Notes: a model not told the origin generated them from the sequence alone. A DNA stretch of 64,000 nucleotides from Candidatus Kryptonium thompsonii (GCA_001442925.1 LDXX01000006.1:310001-374000); one strand, 5' to 3'; shown: positions 18,594 to 27,251, numbered from the stretch's first letter. Numbers and translations are program-made.

Positions 18594-18944
18594 ATGGCTC
18601 GAGATAACAATGAAGGGATGTTTAAGGGATTCTTAATTGGATTCTTGGCTGGGGCTGCATTAGGGGCAATCCTTGCTATGTTGTTCACACCGAAGACGGG
18701 GAGGGAAATGAGAACCTTGATAAAAGAAAAGGCTACTAAGGCAAAAGAGAAAGCTGATGAATACCTTGGTGAGGCCAAGATGAAGGCTGAAGAAATAGTT
18801 GAAAAGGCAAAAGAAGAAGCGGAAAAAATTAAAAAGGAGGTTGACGAAATAATCTCTTCAGCGAAACAAAAGGTAGATACAATTAAGGAAGCTGTGAAGT
18901 CAGGGGTTGAAACTTATAAGGAAGAAACGAGAAAGAAATCTTAG
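18594..18944 (+). CDS. YtxH-domain membrane protein
   Basis: The 116-residue protein has an N-terminal glycine-rich membrane helix (GFLIGFLAGAALGAILAMLFTPKTG), the YtxH/gas-vesicle-like domain. A long charged coiled coil rich in Lys-Glu-Ala (residues 40-116) follows. The ATG at 18594 is preceded by GGAGG with ideal spacing, which rules out the TTG twelve bases upstream. The family is anchored in the inner membrane with a cytoplasmic coiled coil and is often stress-related. A DUF948 gene follows, the common pairing for this family. Confidence 0.88.
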   Translation: MARDNNEGMFKGFLIGFLAGAALGAILAMLFTPKTGREMRTLIKEKATKAKEKADEYLGEAKMKAEEIVEKAKEEAEKIKKEVDEIISSAKQKVDTIKEAVKSGVETYKEETRKKS

Positions 18945-18955
18945 AGCTGAGATAG

Positions 18956-18983
18956 GGCAAGACTTTTGGTCTTGCCTTTTTTA
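18956..18983 (+). terminator. Rho-independent terminator after the YtxH gene
   Basis: An 8-bp stem (GGCAAGAC / GTCTTGCC) extended by a T-G pair is followed by TTTTTT. It separates the ytxH-like gene from the DUF948 gene, so read-through or a second promoter is needed to co-express them. Confidence 0.92.
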
Positions 18984-19012
18984 TTTTTAAAATTAACCCA
19001 AGGGATGAGGAT

Positions 19013-19393
19013 ATGGATTTGGTAGTTCAAATTTTAACAGTTTTATTGCTTGTTGGAGCGATTGTCGCCGTCGTTTATTTAGCCATCGTCTTTTCAAGAT
19101 TAAAAACTTTGCTTGAAAATTTAAATAAGACAAGCGAAGAACTTAACGCAAAACTTCCATCAATACTTGAAAATTTCCAAAAGGTATCTGAACAACTTGT
19201 AGATATGACGAGTAAGGCGCAGTCTCAATTTGAGGCAATTCAAAACTTATCTGAAACAGTTCAATCATACTTTCAGCGCTTTAAAGGCGCTTTCTCGTTT
19301 GATAGTTCTCCCGAGGGATTACCTTCAAGTTTAACAAAAATTTTTGCTTTGATAAAGGCGATTCGTACAGTGATCTCAAGACTAAAAGCGTAA
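19013..19393 (+). CDS. DUF948 family membrane protein
   Basis: A 126-residue protein with one N-terminal membrane helix (residues 3-28, ILTVLLLVGAIVAVVYLAIV) followed by a helical region with heptad-like Leu spacing (LKTLLENLNKTSEELNAKL). This is the DUF948/YtxG architecture, commonly next to YtxH proteins. Function is unknown; an envelope-stress or membrane-organising role is generally assumed. A GAGGA sequence just upstream serves as ribosome site. Confidence 0.78.
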   Translation: MDLVVQILTVLLLVGAIVAVVYLAIVFSRLKTLLENLNKTSEELNAKLPSILENFQKVSEQLVDMTSKAQSQFEAIQNLSETVQSYFQRFKGAFSFDSSPEGLPSSLTKIFALIKAIRTVISRLKA

Positions 19394-19422
19394 TACACAA
19401 AAAAGATTAAGGAGGCTGATAA

Positions 19423-21522
19423 ATGGTGAAGGAATATCCAACGGAAAAAATTAGAAATATTGGTTTAATCGGCCATGGAGGTTCAGGCAAAACATCCTTT
19501 GCCGAGGCGATACTTTACAGTGCTGGCGTGACAACAAGACTTGGGAGGGTTCAAGAAGGAAACACTGTTTCCGATTACCACCCCGATGAAATTGCCCAAC
19601 AAGTGTCAATTAATCTATCCCTTTTACATTGCGAGTGGAAGGATACAAAGATTAACATAGTTGATATGCCGGGTTATGCTGATTTCATTGGTGAGGTTAA
19701 AAGTGGTTTGAAAGTCACAGATACGGCGCTTCTCTTTGTAAAGTCAGTTGAAGGAGTTGAAATTGGCACTGAAACGGCTTGGGATTTGGCCAAGGAATCA
19801 GGAAACAGCGTTATATTCATTGTTAATAAGCTTGACGCTGAACATTCGAATTTTGATAATGTTGTGAATCAGATAAGGGAAAGGTTTGGCCATGAGGCAG
19901 TTGTAGTTCAATTTCCCGTAAATCAGGGGACAAATTTTGATTCGATCGTTGATCTCATTAGGATGAAAGTTTTGAAATTTTCAAAAGATTTATCTGGAAA
20001 TTATTCTGAGGAAGAAATCCCACAGAACTTGAAAGATAAAGCTGATAAATTGCGTGAGGAACTAATTGAATCAATTGCTGAAACGGATGAAGAGTTATTA
20101 AACAAGTTTTTCGAAAACGGCGGATTAACGGATGAGGAATTAAGAGTTGGATTTATCAATGCCCTTGCCGAGAGAAAAATTTATCCCATCTTTTGTGCTG
20201 ATGCATATCATAATATCGGGGTTAAACCAATCCTTGATTTTATTGTTGATTATTGTCCAGCGCCGAACAAGAAAGCGGTCGAGGCGACGTTGAAAAACGA
20301 TTCGGCTCAAACAGTAAAATTGACTTATGATTCATCATCCGAGCCAGTCATCTTTGTTTTCAAAACTGTTTCAGAAGCCCATGTCGGTGAATTCTCGTTT
20401 TTCAAAGTTTTTTCAGGGACGGTTACACGTGGGATTGACCTTGTAAACCAAGATAATGGAACGCTTGAAAGATTAAGCCAGCTCTATGTCCTGAACGGAA
20501 AGGAAAGGAAGGAAGTGCAAAAATTTTATGCTGGTGACATTGGTGCTGTTGTTAAGTTAAAAAATACACATACAAACAACACGCTATCTACAAAGACATT
20601 CCCAGCTGTAATTCCGCCAATCAAATTCCCTGAACCAGTCATTCAGTTTGCAATTGTTTCAAAGAATAAGGGTGAAGAAGAAAAGATAGCAGCGGGTTTA
20701 CATTCACTTCATGAAGAGGATCCAACTTTCGTTTTCACGGTTGATAATGAGCTGCAACAGACTTTGATAAGTGGACAAGGTGAAACGCACCTGATGATTA
20801 TTGTGAAACGGTTGAAGGAAAAATACGGGGTTGAGGTTGAACTTGGCGAACCCAAGATTCCATATCGTGAGACAATTAAAGGAAAAGCAAGAGAACAAGG
20901 CAAATACAAGAGGCAAACCGGTGGTCGAGGTCAATACGGTGATGTTTGGCTTGTACTTGAGCCTTTGCCAAGAGGTGGTGGTTTTGAATTTGTTGATGCA
21001 ATTGTTGGAGGAGTTGTTCCAAGAAACTATATTCCAGCGGTTGAAAAGGGTGTTCGTGACACTATGGCTAAGGGAGTTTTAGCTGGTTATCCAGTGATCG
21101 ATGTGAAGGTTACCCTTGATTATGGTTCATATCACCCTGTTGATTCATCTGATCTTGCATTTCAAATAGCAGCTTCAATTGCTTTCAAAAAAGCATTTAT
21201 GAACGCAAATCCTGTTTTGCTTGAGCCAATTTATGAAATTGAAGTTAAGGTTCCAGAAGAGTATATGGGAAGCGTTATCGGTGATATTTCAAGCAGGAGA
21301 GGTAAAGTAATTGGTATGACAGCGGAAGGTCCCTATCAAGTTGTAAAAGCTTATGTTCCACAGAAAGAACTTTACAGATATTCATCTGCTTTGAGATCTT
21401 TAACTCAGGGGCGTGGAATTTTCACTGCAAGATTTTCACATTATGAAGAAGTTCCGAAAGAAATCGCTGATAAAATCATAGCTGAAGCACAGAAGCATAA
21501 AGAAGCAGTTGAAGAAGAATAA
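19423..21522 (+). CDS. Elongation factor G-like GTPase (EF-G paralogue)
   Basis: The 699-residue protein has all five EF-G domains. Its GTPase motifs differ from translating EF-G: P-loop GHGGSGKTS (17-25) instead of AHIDAGKTT, DMPGYADF (81-88) instead of DTPGHVDF, and NKLD (135-138). The histidine of PGH, which positions the catalytic water, is a tyrosine. These features match the EF-G-2 type found in Thermus and many other bacteria, whose role is not well defined. The first codon follows GGAGG. A main fusA is expected elsewhere in the genome. Confidence 0.88.
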   Translation: MVKEYPTEKIRNIGLIGHGGSGKTSFAEAILYSAGVTTRLGRVQEGNTVSDYHPDEIAQQVSINLSLLHCEWKDTKINIVDMPGYADFIGEVKSGLKVTDTALLFVKSVEGVEIGTETAWDLAKESGNSVIFIVNKLDAEHSNFDNVVNQIRERFGHEAVVVQFPVNQGTNFDSIVDLIRMKVLKFSKDLSGNYSEEEIPQNLKDKADKLREELIESIAETDEELLNKFFENGGLTDEELRVGFINALAERKIYPIFCADAYHNIGVKPILDFIVDYCPAPNKKAVEATLKNDSAQTVKLTYDSSSEPVIFVFKTVSEAHVGEFSFFKVFSGTVTRGIDLVNQDNGTLERLSQLYVLNGKERKEVQKFYAGDIGAVVKLKNTHTNNTLSTKTFPAVIPPIKFPEPVIQFAIVSKNKGEEEKIAAGLHSLHEEDPTFVFTVDNELQQTLISGQGETHLMIIVKRLKEKYGVEVELGEPKIPYRETIKGKAREQGKYKRQTGGRGQYGDVWLVLEPLPRGGGFEFVDAIVGGVVPRNYIPAVEKGVRDTMAKGVLAGYPVIDVKVTLDYGSYHPVDSSDLAFQIAASIAFKKAFMNANPVLLEPIYEIEVKVPEEYMGSVIGDISSRRGKVIGMTAEGPYQVVKAYVPQKELYRYSSALRSLTQGRGIFTARFSHYEEVPKEIADKIIAEAQKHKEAVEEE

Positions 21523-21538
21523 TTTGTTTCCCACTGAA

Positions 21539-21566
21539 GCGAGCCCGCTTTTAAAAGCGGGCTCGC
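21539..21566. repeat. 28-base perfect palindrome downstream of the EF-G-like gene
   Basis: GCGAGCCCGCTTTT and its exact reverse complement are joined with no spacer, so the transcript can form a very stable GC-rich hairpin on either strand. No T run follows on the + strand, which is atypical for an intrinsic terminator; AAAA/TTTT at the centre forms the loop. It may end the EF-G transcript, work as an mRNA-stabilising hairpin, or mark the left edge of the accessory heptose region. Confidence 0.75.
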
Positions 21567-21715
21567 AGTTATTAAATTACCTTACGGTTCATATATTTAT
21601 AGCCAAAAGAATAAATGTTCCAGGGTTTTGATTTCACTGCCAAAAATGAATAAAACTTGGAATGGCTGATCAATACAGTGTATTCAAATAATTAATCCAC
21701 AGATATAGATTTGGA

Positions 21716-21850
21716 ATGAAATATGCTGTTTATTATTGGAATGCAAGAATTTTGATTAAAGAAGTCGATGAATTAAAAGAGACAATAATCAAGTTGCTTA
21801 AAAATGAAGGGTTAAAAGAGGTGGGAAGAAAGCCAAGGAAAGAGTTATAA
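21716..21850 (+). CDS. Possible 44-residue remnant ORF, family unknown
   Basis: An ATG at 21716 opens a 44-codon frame. It is lysine-rich and helical (ARILIKEVDELKETIIKLLKNEG). The same frame reads upstream from an ATG at 21662 (MADQYSVFK) but meets a TAA stop before 21716, so this may be the surviving end of a broken gene. The upstream context has only GGA near the start. I do not recognise the family. It lies in the otherwise empty stretch 21567-21914, where I see no other gene, just AT-rich sequence with the short direct repeat AAATTGAAAA at 21854 and 21876. Confidence 0.25.
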   Translation: MKYAVYYWNARILIKEVDELKETIIKLLKNEGLKEVGRKPRKEL

Positions 21851-21914
21851 AAAAATTGAAAAGGTGGTGTTTGTGAAAAATTGAAAAATTGTTAAAAACT
21901 ATATATTATTGCCT

Positions 21915-22925
21915 ATGTTAATTAAAAGTAGAGCTCCTATGCGAATAAGTTTTGCTGGAGGAGGAACTGATGTAGACCCCTTTCCTGAAGAATATGGTGG
22001 GGTAGTTGTTAATGCAAGCATTAATAAATATGTTACTTCTACATTAAAATTCCGAAGAGACCAAAAAATAAAAATTGAAATCGCTGGAGAAGGGAAAATA
22101 ATATATGACAGTAAAGATACACTTGTATATGATGGGAAATTTGATGCAGTAAAGGCAGTAATTAAGCATATGTATAAAGGAGAGAGAGGACTGGATATCT
22201 ATATTTATAAAGATGTAGAACCACGCTCAGGGTTGGGTGGATCAGCAGCGTTGTTTTTAAGTGTCATTGGCCTTTTTAATGAAATATCTGCTAAGAAATT
22301 AGATAAGTATGAATGTGCAGAGTTAGCTTATCAATTGGAAAGAAATGAATTAAAAAATTTGGGTGGGAGACAAGATCAGATTGTGTGTGCATTTGGGGGG
22401 ATAAATTTTATTGAATTTAAAGGAAAGGACTTTGTAAGGGTTACGCCTTTAAATTTAAGTAAAGAAACAATTTGTGAATTGGAGGAGCGCTTGATATTAA
22501 TAAATTTGGGTGCAAGAAGGAACTCTGGAACAATACTTGAGCAGCAAATTAAAAATGTTGAAACAGGGAAAAATATAGATGCATTACTTGAAACAAAAAA
22601 GATAACTTATGAAATAAAGGATGCTTTACTTTCAGGGGATTTGGAAAAATTTGGAAAGCTTTTGGATAAGGCGTGGGAATTAAAGAAAAAATTTGCAGAA
22701 GGAATTTCAAATCCAGATATCGATAGATTTTATAAAAGATTAAAAGAGCTAGGAGTGATTGGAGGAAAAATAAGCGGTGCAGGAGGGGGAGGACATATGT
22801 TTGTATTTTGCAAATCATTTTGTAGACATAAGATTGAAAGAGAGATTGAAAAATTTAATTATAAAGTTGTTCCTTTTAGCTTTGAAAATTCAGGGCTTGT
22901 AACATGGAGGTCGAAGATGGGATGA
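21915..22925 (+). CDS. hddA: D-glycero-D-manno-heptose 7-phosphate kinase (GHMP family)
   Basis: HddA phosphorylates D,D-heptose 7-phosphate at C1, giving the 1,7-bisphosphate used for GDP-heptose. The protein has the GHMP-kinase signatures: N-terminal RAPMRISFAGGGTDVDPFPEEYGG, ATP loop PRSGLGGSAALFLS, GGRQDQIVCAFGG and C-terminal GKISGAGGGG. The ATG at 21915 is preferred over a TTG two codons earlier. The next gene starts inside its stop codon (ATGA), and hddC and gmhB follow, which fixes the pathway. Codon choice looks more A/T-rich than in flanking genes, hinting at transfer. Confidence 0.9.
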   Translation: MLIKSRAPMRISFAGGGTDVDPFPEEYGGVVVNASINKYVTSTLKFRRDQKIKIEIAGEGKIIYDSKDTLVYDGKFDAVKAVIKHMYKGERGLDIYIYKDVEPRSGLGGSAALFLSVIGLFNEISAKKLDKYECAELAYQLERNELKNLGGRQDQIVCAFGGINFIEFKGKDFVRVTPLNLSKETICELEERLILINLGARRNSGTILEQQIKNVETGKNIDALLETKKITYEIKDALLSGDLEKFGKLLDKAWELKKKFAEGISNPDIDRFYKRLKELGVIGGKISGAGGGGHMFVFCKSFCRHKIEREIEKFNYKVVPFSFENSGLVTWRSKMG

Positions 22926-23626
22926 AGATGAAAGCATTAATACTTGCAGGTGGATTAGGAACAAGATTAAGACCTTTGACTTATAATATTCCCAAAGTGA
23001 TGCTTGAGATTAACGGAAAGCCATTCCTTTATTATTTAATAAAATTTTTGGCGAAGCAAAACATAAAAGATATTGTGATTTCTGTAGGATACTTAAAAGA
23101 AAGCATTATTGAATATTTTAAAAATGGAAGCAATTTTAATGTAAACATAGAATATAGTGTAGAAAATGAGCCGCTTGGAACAGCGGGTGCGATAAGGAAT
23201 GCGAAAAGATTTTTGGAAGGGAAATTTATAGTTATGAATGGCGACACCTTTTTTGATATAAATGTAGGTAATCTTTTGAAATTTCACGAACGTAAAAAAG
23301 GAATATGCACAATTGCGCTTGCAAGCGTTGACAATACTGAAAGATACGGTTCTGTAGAAATTGACAAAGATAACAAAATAATTAAATTTTTTGAGAAGGG
23401 AACGAAAGGAAAAGGGTTGATAAATGGTGGAGTATATATTTTTGAGGAGGAAATTTTTAATCATTTGCCCCAAATTGGTTCTATTGAAAAAGATGTTTTT
23501 CCTTTACTAATTGGAAAAATGTATGGATATATTCACAGTGGCTATTTCATAGACATTGGAACGCCTGAAGAATATAATTATATCAAAAGCAAAGGATTTG
23601 AATTTATTTTAAAATGGATAAAGTGA
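22922..23626 (+). CDS. hddC: D-glycero-alpha-D-manno-heptose 1-phosphate guanylyltransferase
   Basis: The protein is a sugar nucleotidyltransferase with LILAGGLGTRLRPLTYNIPKVML at the N-terminus, which binds the nucleotide. MNGDTFFDIN, the metal site, and NGGVYIFEEEIF follow. In this gene neighbourhood it should join GTP and heptose 1-phosphate to give GDP-D,D-heptose. The ATG at 22922 overlaps the hddA stop (ATGA); an upstream ATG at 22904 would lie in hddA without homologous sequence. By sequence alone a related mannose-1-phosphate guanylyltransferase cannot be excluded. Confidence 0.87.
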   Translation: MKMKALILAGGLGTRLRPLTYNIPKVMLEINGKPFLYYLIKFLAKQNIKDIVISVGYLKESIIEYFKNGSNFNVNIEYSVENEPLGTAGAIRNAKRFLEGKFIVMNGDTFFDINVGNLLKFHERKKGICTIALASVDNTERYGSVEIDKDNKIIKFFEKGTKGKGLINGGVYIFEEEIFNHLPQIGSIEKDVFPLLIGKMYGYIHSGYFIDIGTPEEYNYIKSKGFEFILKWIK

Positions 23627-23650
23627 CGCTAATGCTCAGTGTATCACTAA

Positions 23651-23879
23651 GGTGATGTAGCAATTTGAAATTTCAACAAGTGGAAATTTAAAATATAAGA
23701 GGAAAGCAAAAGAAAAAGGTGCAAGTTTTACCACTAGGATTTACGGGTGAAAGTAGCAGAAAGATAAAGAGCGTAGTAGAAATAGTTTTAATGTGCGCTT
23801 TCAAATGATACTCCAAGAATTTAAGAAGTGCATAATAATAGATTTAGTTTGTGAAATCATTGAAAAAGAACTATTCAGA
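23651..23879 (+). pseudogene. gmhA: Decayed C-terminal remnant of gmhA (sedoheptulose 7-phosphate isomerase)
   Basis: Five blocks in the order of a GmhA C-terminal half are spread across three frames: GDVAI at 23651, ISTSGN at 23670 and KAKEKGA at 23703 (same frame), LGFTGESS at 23734, SNDTPRI at 23801 followed by TAA where the family has CAA (Gln) and then EVH, and VCEIIEKELF ending at 23876. At least four frameshifts and one nonsense change separate them, and the N-terminal half with the usual GNGGSA motif is missing. The position between hddC and gmhB is where intact gmhA occurs in GDP-heptose operons. No start codon or usable frame remains, so this is a pseudogene. Confidence 0.88.
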
Positions 23880-23884
23880 TTAAA

Positions 23885-24418
23885 ATGGAGAGAGCGGTAT
23901 TCTTGGATAGGGATGGAGTTATAAATGAAGAAGTTAATTATTTAAGTAATGTTAATGATTTTAAATTTATCAAAAATTCAATAGAAGCATTAAAACTGCT
24001 TTCCAAAACTGAATTTAAGATCATAATAATCACAAACCAATCAGGGATTAACAGGGGATTCTTTACGATGGAAGATTTAAATAAAATTCATGAGTATATG
24101 CTAAATAAATTTAAAAGTGAGGGTATACGAGTTGATAAAATTTATGTTTGTCCTCATAGACCAGATGAAAATTGCAGCTGTAGAAAGCCCCAGATAGGCA
24201 TGTTAATTGAAGCATCGAAAGAGTTCAATATTGACCTTTCAAAAAGTTATTTTATCGGAGACAAAACCGTAGATATTAAAACAGGAAAAAATGCTAATTG
24301 TAAAACGATTCTTGTGAAAACAGGATATGGAGGAAGCGATAATACTTATGATGTTACACCTGATTTTATTGTAAATGATCTGCTTGAGGCAGCTAAATTA
24401 ATTATTGAAAGGCAATAG
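23885..24418 (+). CDS. gmhB: D,D-heptose 1,7-bisphosphate 7-phosphatase GmhB
   Basis: GmhB removes the 7-phosphate from D-glycero-D-manno-heptose 1,7-bisphosphate. The 177-residue HAD phosphatase begins FLDRDGVIN with both catalytic aspartates, then IITNQSGINRG. CPHRPDENCSCRKP carries the zinc-binding Cys/His set that distinguishes GmhB, and FIGDKTVDI is motif IV. The gene is intact, although the gmhA remnant just upstream is not. There is no good Shine-Dalgarno sequence; translation may once have been coupled to gmhA. Confidence 0.92.
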   Translation: MERAVFLDRDGVINEEVNYLSNVNDFKFIKNSIEALKLLSKTEFKIIIITNQSGINRGFFTMEDLNKIHEYMLNKFKSEGIRVDKIYVCPHRPDENCSCRKPQIGMLIEASKEFNIDLSKSYFIGDKTVDIKTGKNANCKTILVKTGYGGSDNTYDVTPDFIVNDLLEAAKLIIERQ

Positions 24419-24595
24419 GTGACGAGATAAAAGGAACGCTCATATATCCTATTCTAGAAAATGCCATTTTTCTTGTGCTCTTTTCTAAACATTTCATAAC
24501 AAATCTTTTTAGAGCAACTCTGCTTTTTAGCATTTTTATTTTAAAATCATTAAACGACTTACAACCGATTATTCACGCCTTAAAAAGAATCTAAT

Positions 24596-25720
24596 TTATT
24601 TACTGGATAGCTCTTCCAGGATTTGAACAAGATGTTCCCACGAAAATTTTTCCTTCACATTTTCAATATTTTTTGAAAAGGTCTCGGCCAGATCCCACTC
24701 AAAAAACTTTATAATTGCCTCAGCTAATTTCTCCGAAGACGGTTCAACTACAAATCCAGTTTCTCCATCGATTACAACCTCAGGAAGCCCACCAACATTT
24801 GTTGCGATTACAGGTTTATTAAAATTATAAGCGATTTGGACAATTCCGCTTTGGGTCGCTGAAATATATGGCAATACCACGAGATCAGATGCGCAGAAAT
24901 AAACCTTTACCTCATCGTTTGGTATGTACTCGCTCTTGAAAATAACAAAATCTGCAATCCCTTCCTCTTCAACAATTTTATAATATCGTTTCGGATCTTC
25001 ATAAAATTCCCCAGCCACTAGAAGTTTTACTGGAAATTTACTTAAAACGAGCTTCATGCTTTTTAAGAGAAGGTCAAGTCCTTTATACCCCCTGATATAC
25101 CCGAAAAACAAAAGAATTTTTTCGTCAGGTCTAATGCCAAGAAGTTTTCTCGCTTCATTTCTATCGATTGGTTTGCCGAAAATTTCATAAATTGGATGAA
25201 AGACTTTTTTATAACTTGCCCTAGGTTTTATTTTGAGCAAATCTTCTTCAACAGATGTAGATTGGACGATAAAGTGATCAACAAATAAAAATGCAAATTT
25301 GGAAAGGGGCTTGGAAAGAGGAAATTTTTCATGAGGGGTAATATTATCGCAAATGAAAATTATTTTCGAGTTTGAAAGGAGTTTTATAATTCCCGCGGTG
25401 ATACCAAAGCAAGGTGCGAAAAATGGAAGCCAGTATTTGAAAATTACAATGTCCGGTTTCTCTTTCGCGATTTTAAATCCTGTGGTAAACCAACTTATGG
25501 GATTAACTGAGTCAATAATTCTCTTGCTTTCAATTTTCTCGACTTCATCAGATTTTTCAAATTGCGTCTTACCCGGAAATAAAAAGTTCGGGTATAATCT
25601 TTTAAAATTAAAAATTTTAACATCGTGATTATTTCTAATTAGGCTTTTGTAGAGTAGTTTTATGTAATGTGCTATCCCACCACGATATGGATAAACAGGA
25701 CCTACAATAATTATCTTCAT
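24596..25720 (-). CDS. Glycosyltransferase family 4 protein
   Basis: This 374-residue GT-B glycosyltransferase has an N-terminal acceptor domain beginning IIIVGPVYPYRGGIAHY and a C-terminal nucleotide-sugar domain. GYIRGYKGLDLLL is the diphosphate contact, and PYISATQSGIVQIAY followed by KPVIATNVGGLPEVV is the donor site. The canonical first Glu of the EX7E motif is replaced in ATQSG, a variant common in one GT4 subgroup. It probably adds a sugar to a lipid or surface polysaccharide. It lies 3 bases after a GT2 gene in the same operon. Confidence 0.9.
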   Translation of the reverse strand: MKIIIVGPVYPYRGGIAHYIKLLYKSLIRNNHDVKIFNFKRLYPNFLFPGKTQFEKSDEVEKIESKRIIDSVNPISWFTTGFKIAKEKPDIVIFKYWLPFFAPCFGITAGIIKLLSNSKIIFICDNITPHEKFPLSKPLSKFAFLFVDHFIVQSTSVEEDLLKIKPRASYKKVFHPIYEIFGKPIDRNEARKLLGIRPDEKILLFFGYIRGYKGLDLLLKSMKLVLSKFPVKLLVAGEFYEDPKRYYKIVEEEGIADFVIFKSEYIPNDEVKVYFCASDLVVLPYISATQSGIVQIAYNFNKPVIATNVGGLPEVVIDGETGFVVEPSSEKLAEAIIKFFEWDLAETFSKNIENVKEKFSWEHLVQILEELSSK

Positions 25721-25723
25721 CGC

Positions 25724-26692
25724 TTAGTCAAGATATATTTCTTTGATAGAATATGTTTCAAGGTGTTGATAGGCTTTCGTTATCATCTCTCCGAGTAAGC
25801 CAATTGAAATGAATTGTATTCCAACGATTGTGAGCATGACGCCAAGGATAAATAAGGGTCTATTGCTAAGCGAGATGTTCTCAATTATTTTTAAAAGTGA
25901 AAGGTAAAAGGTAATCCCGAAACCTAAGATGAAGATTAAAAGCCCAAGCGTCCCAAACAAATGAAGTGGTCGTTTGAAGTATCTTGTTGTGAACATAACA
26001 GTTAAAAGATCAAGAAAGCCTTTTAAAAATCTGCTGACGCCAAACTTAGTTTTTCCATATTTTCTTGGGTGATGTTGAACCACAACTTCGCCAATTTTAT
26101 ATCCTGCCCAGTGCGCAATGACAGGCAAATATCTGTGAAGTTCGCCATAAACTTTTATGTCCTTTGCAACTGTTTTTCTGTATGCTTTTAAGCCACAGTT
26201 GAAATCGTGGATTTTGATCCCTGTTAAGGTTGAGACGACGAAATTAAAAATTCTTGAGGGTATTGTTTTGGTTATCGGGTCGTATCTTTTCTTTTTCCAT
26301 CCTGAGACGAGATCGAAGCCTTCGTCAAGTTTTTGCAATAAGTTTGGGATTTCATGCGGATCATCTTGAAGGTCGGCATCCATTGTTATGATGACATCAC
26401 CTTTCGCATGCTCGAAGCCAACTGCGAGCGCTGCGGATTTGCCGTAGTTTCTTCTAAAACTTATGATTTTTACATTTTTATCATTTTGGCGAAGTTGCTT
26501 TAAAATCTCAAGTGAACCATCGGTTGAGCCATCGTCAACGAATATGATTTCATAGTTATAGCGATTTGCCCTTACAACTTCTTTTATCTTCGAGTAAAGT
26601 TCAGGTAGGGATTCAACCTCGTTGTAAAGTGGGATTACGATCGAAATAAGCCTTTTATCGCTTTTGGCGATTTTTCTTGTTCTGACGGGCAT
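25724..26692 (-). CDS. GT2 glycosyltransferase, dolichol/undecaprenyl-phosphate sugar transferase type
   Basis: The 322-residue protein is a GT-A enzyme of the DPM1/GtrB/ArnC type. SIVIPLYNEVESLPEL starts the fold, FVDDGSTDGS binds the nucleotide and MDADLQDDP holds the metal-binding DxD. Two membrane helices (about residues 235-300) follow the catalytic part. Such enzymes move a sugar from a nucleotide donor to a polyprenyl phosphate for later transfer to surface glycans. It is the first gene of a two-gene operon divergent from sdhC. Confidence 0.9.
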   Translation of the reverse strand: MPVRTRKIAKSDKRLISIVIPLYNEVESLPELYSKIKEVVRANRYNYEIIFVDDGSTDGSLEILKQLRQNDKNVKIISFRRNYGKSAALAVGFEHAKGDVIITMDADLQDDPHEIPNLLQKLDEGFDLVSGWKKKRYDPITKTIPSRIFNFVVSTLTGIKIHDFNCGLKAYRKTVAKDIKVYGELHRYLPVIAHWAGYKIGEVVVQHHPRKYGKTKFGVSRFLKGFLDLLTVMFTTRYFKRPLHLFGTLGLLIFILGFGITFYLSLLKIIENISLSNRPLFILGVMLTIVGIQFISIGLLGEMITKAYQHLETYSIKEIYLD

Positions 26693-26837
26693 TTAAATTT
26701 CCGTGTTAATTTTTGCCTTGCTAAATAAAAAATAGTTTAAAGTATTGAGTTTTCAAAATCCTACCAAAGCAATTGAAAATGACTTGATTTTTTCTTAATT
26801 TAAAGCGAAAAATAGAAAAACATATTGGAGCACTTGT

Positions 26838-27251
26838 ATGAAGGTAGAAAAAACTCGTGAAGGCTACTTCAAACTTGTTGCATCCTACAAAAAAGAAGCT
26901 GGGGGATGGGCTTGGATAATTCACAGAATTTCAGGAATTGTTTTAACTGCTTATCTTTATGTCCATATCTATGCGCTGTCAACCCTTACAAAAGGTAAGG
27001 AGGCTTTTGATGCAGAAATGGCTTTGTTCCAGAAGCCACTTTTTAAATTTCTTGAATGGTTGCTTTTTGCGTTTGTTTTGGCTCATACATTAAATGGTAT
27101 AAGGATTGTGCTTGTTGACTTTGGGAAGGGGGCTTATTATCAAAAGAAAGCATTTGCCTATCTTATGATAATTGGGATAATAGCATTTCTTGTCATGGGT
27201 TATTTTATATTCAGTCATGAAATTAATCAAATGTTTGCAGGTTTAATTTAA
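26838..27251 (+). CDS. sdhC: Succinate dehydrogenase cytochrome b subunit SdhC
   Basis: A 137-residue membrane anchor with three helices. GGWAWIIHRISGIVL is the SdhC signature near the quinone and heme sites, and the later FVLAHTLNGIRIVL carries another candidate heme-ligand histidine. It anchors the catalytic SdhAB part to the inner membrane and passes electrons to menaquinone. The ATG is preceded by TTGGAG. It opens the sdhC-D-A-B operon, whose promoter must lie in the 145-base divergent region to its left. Confidence 0.88.
   Translation: MKVEKTREGYFKLVASYKKEAGGWAWIIHRISGIVLTAYLYVHIYALSTLTKGKEAFDAEMALFQKPLFKFLEWLLFAFVLAHTLNGIRIVLVDFGKGAYYQKKAFAYLMIIGIIAFLVMGYFIFSHEINQMFAGLI

Noticed and set aside
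18436-18636. Plus-strand frame from ATG 18436 with one hydrophobic helix
   Set aside because: It lacks a ribosome site and overlaps the well-supported start of the YtxH gene, where it turns into a shadow sequence.
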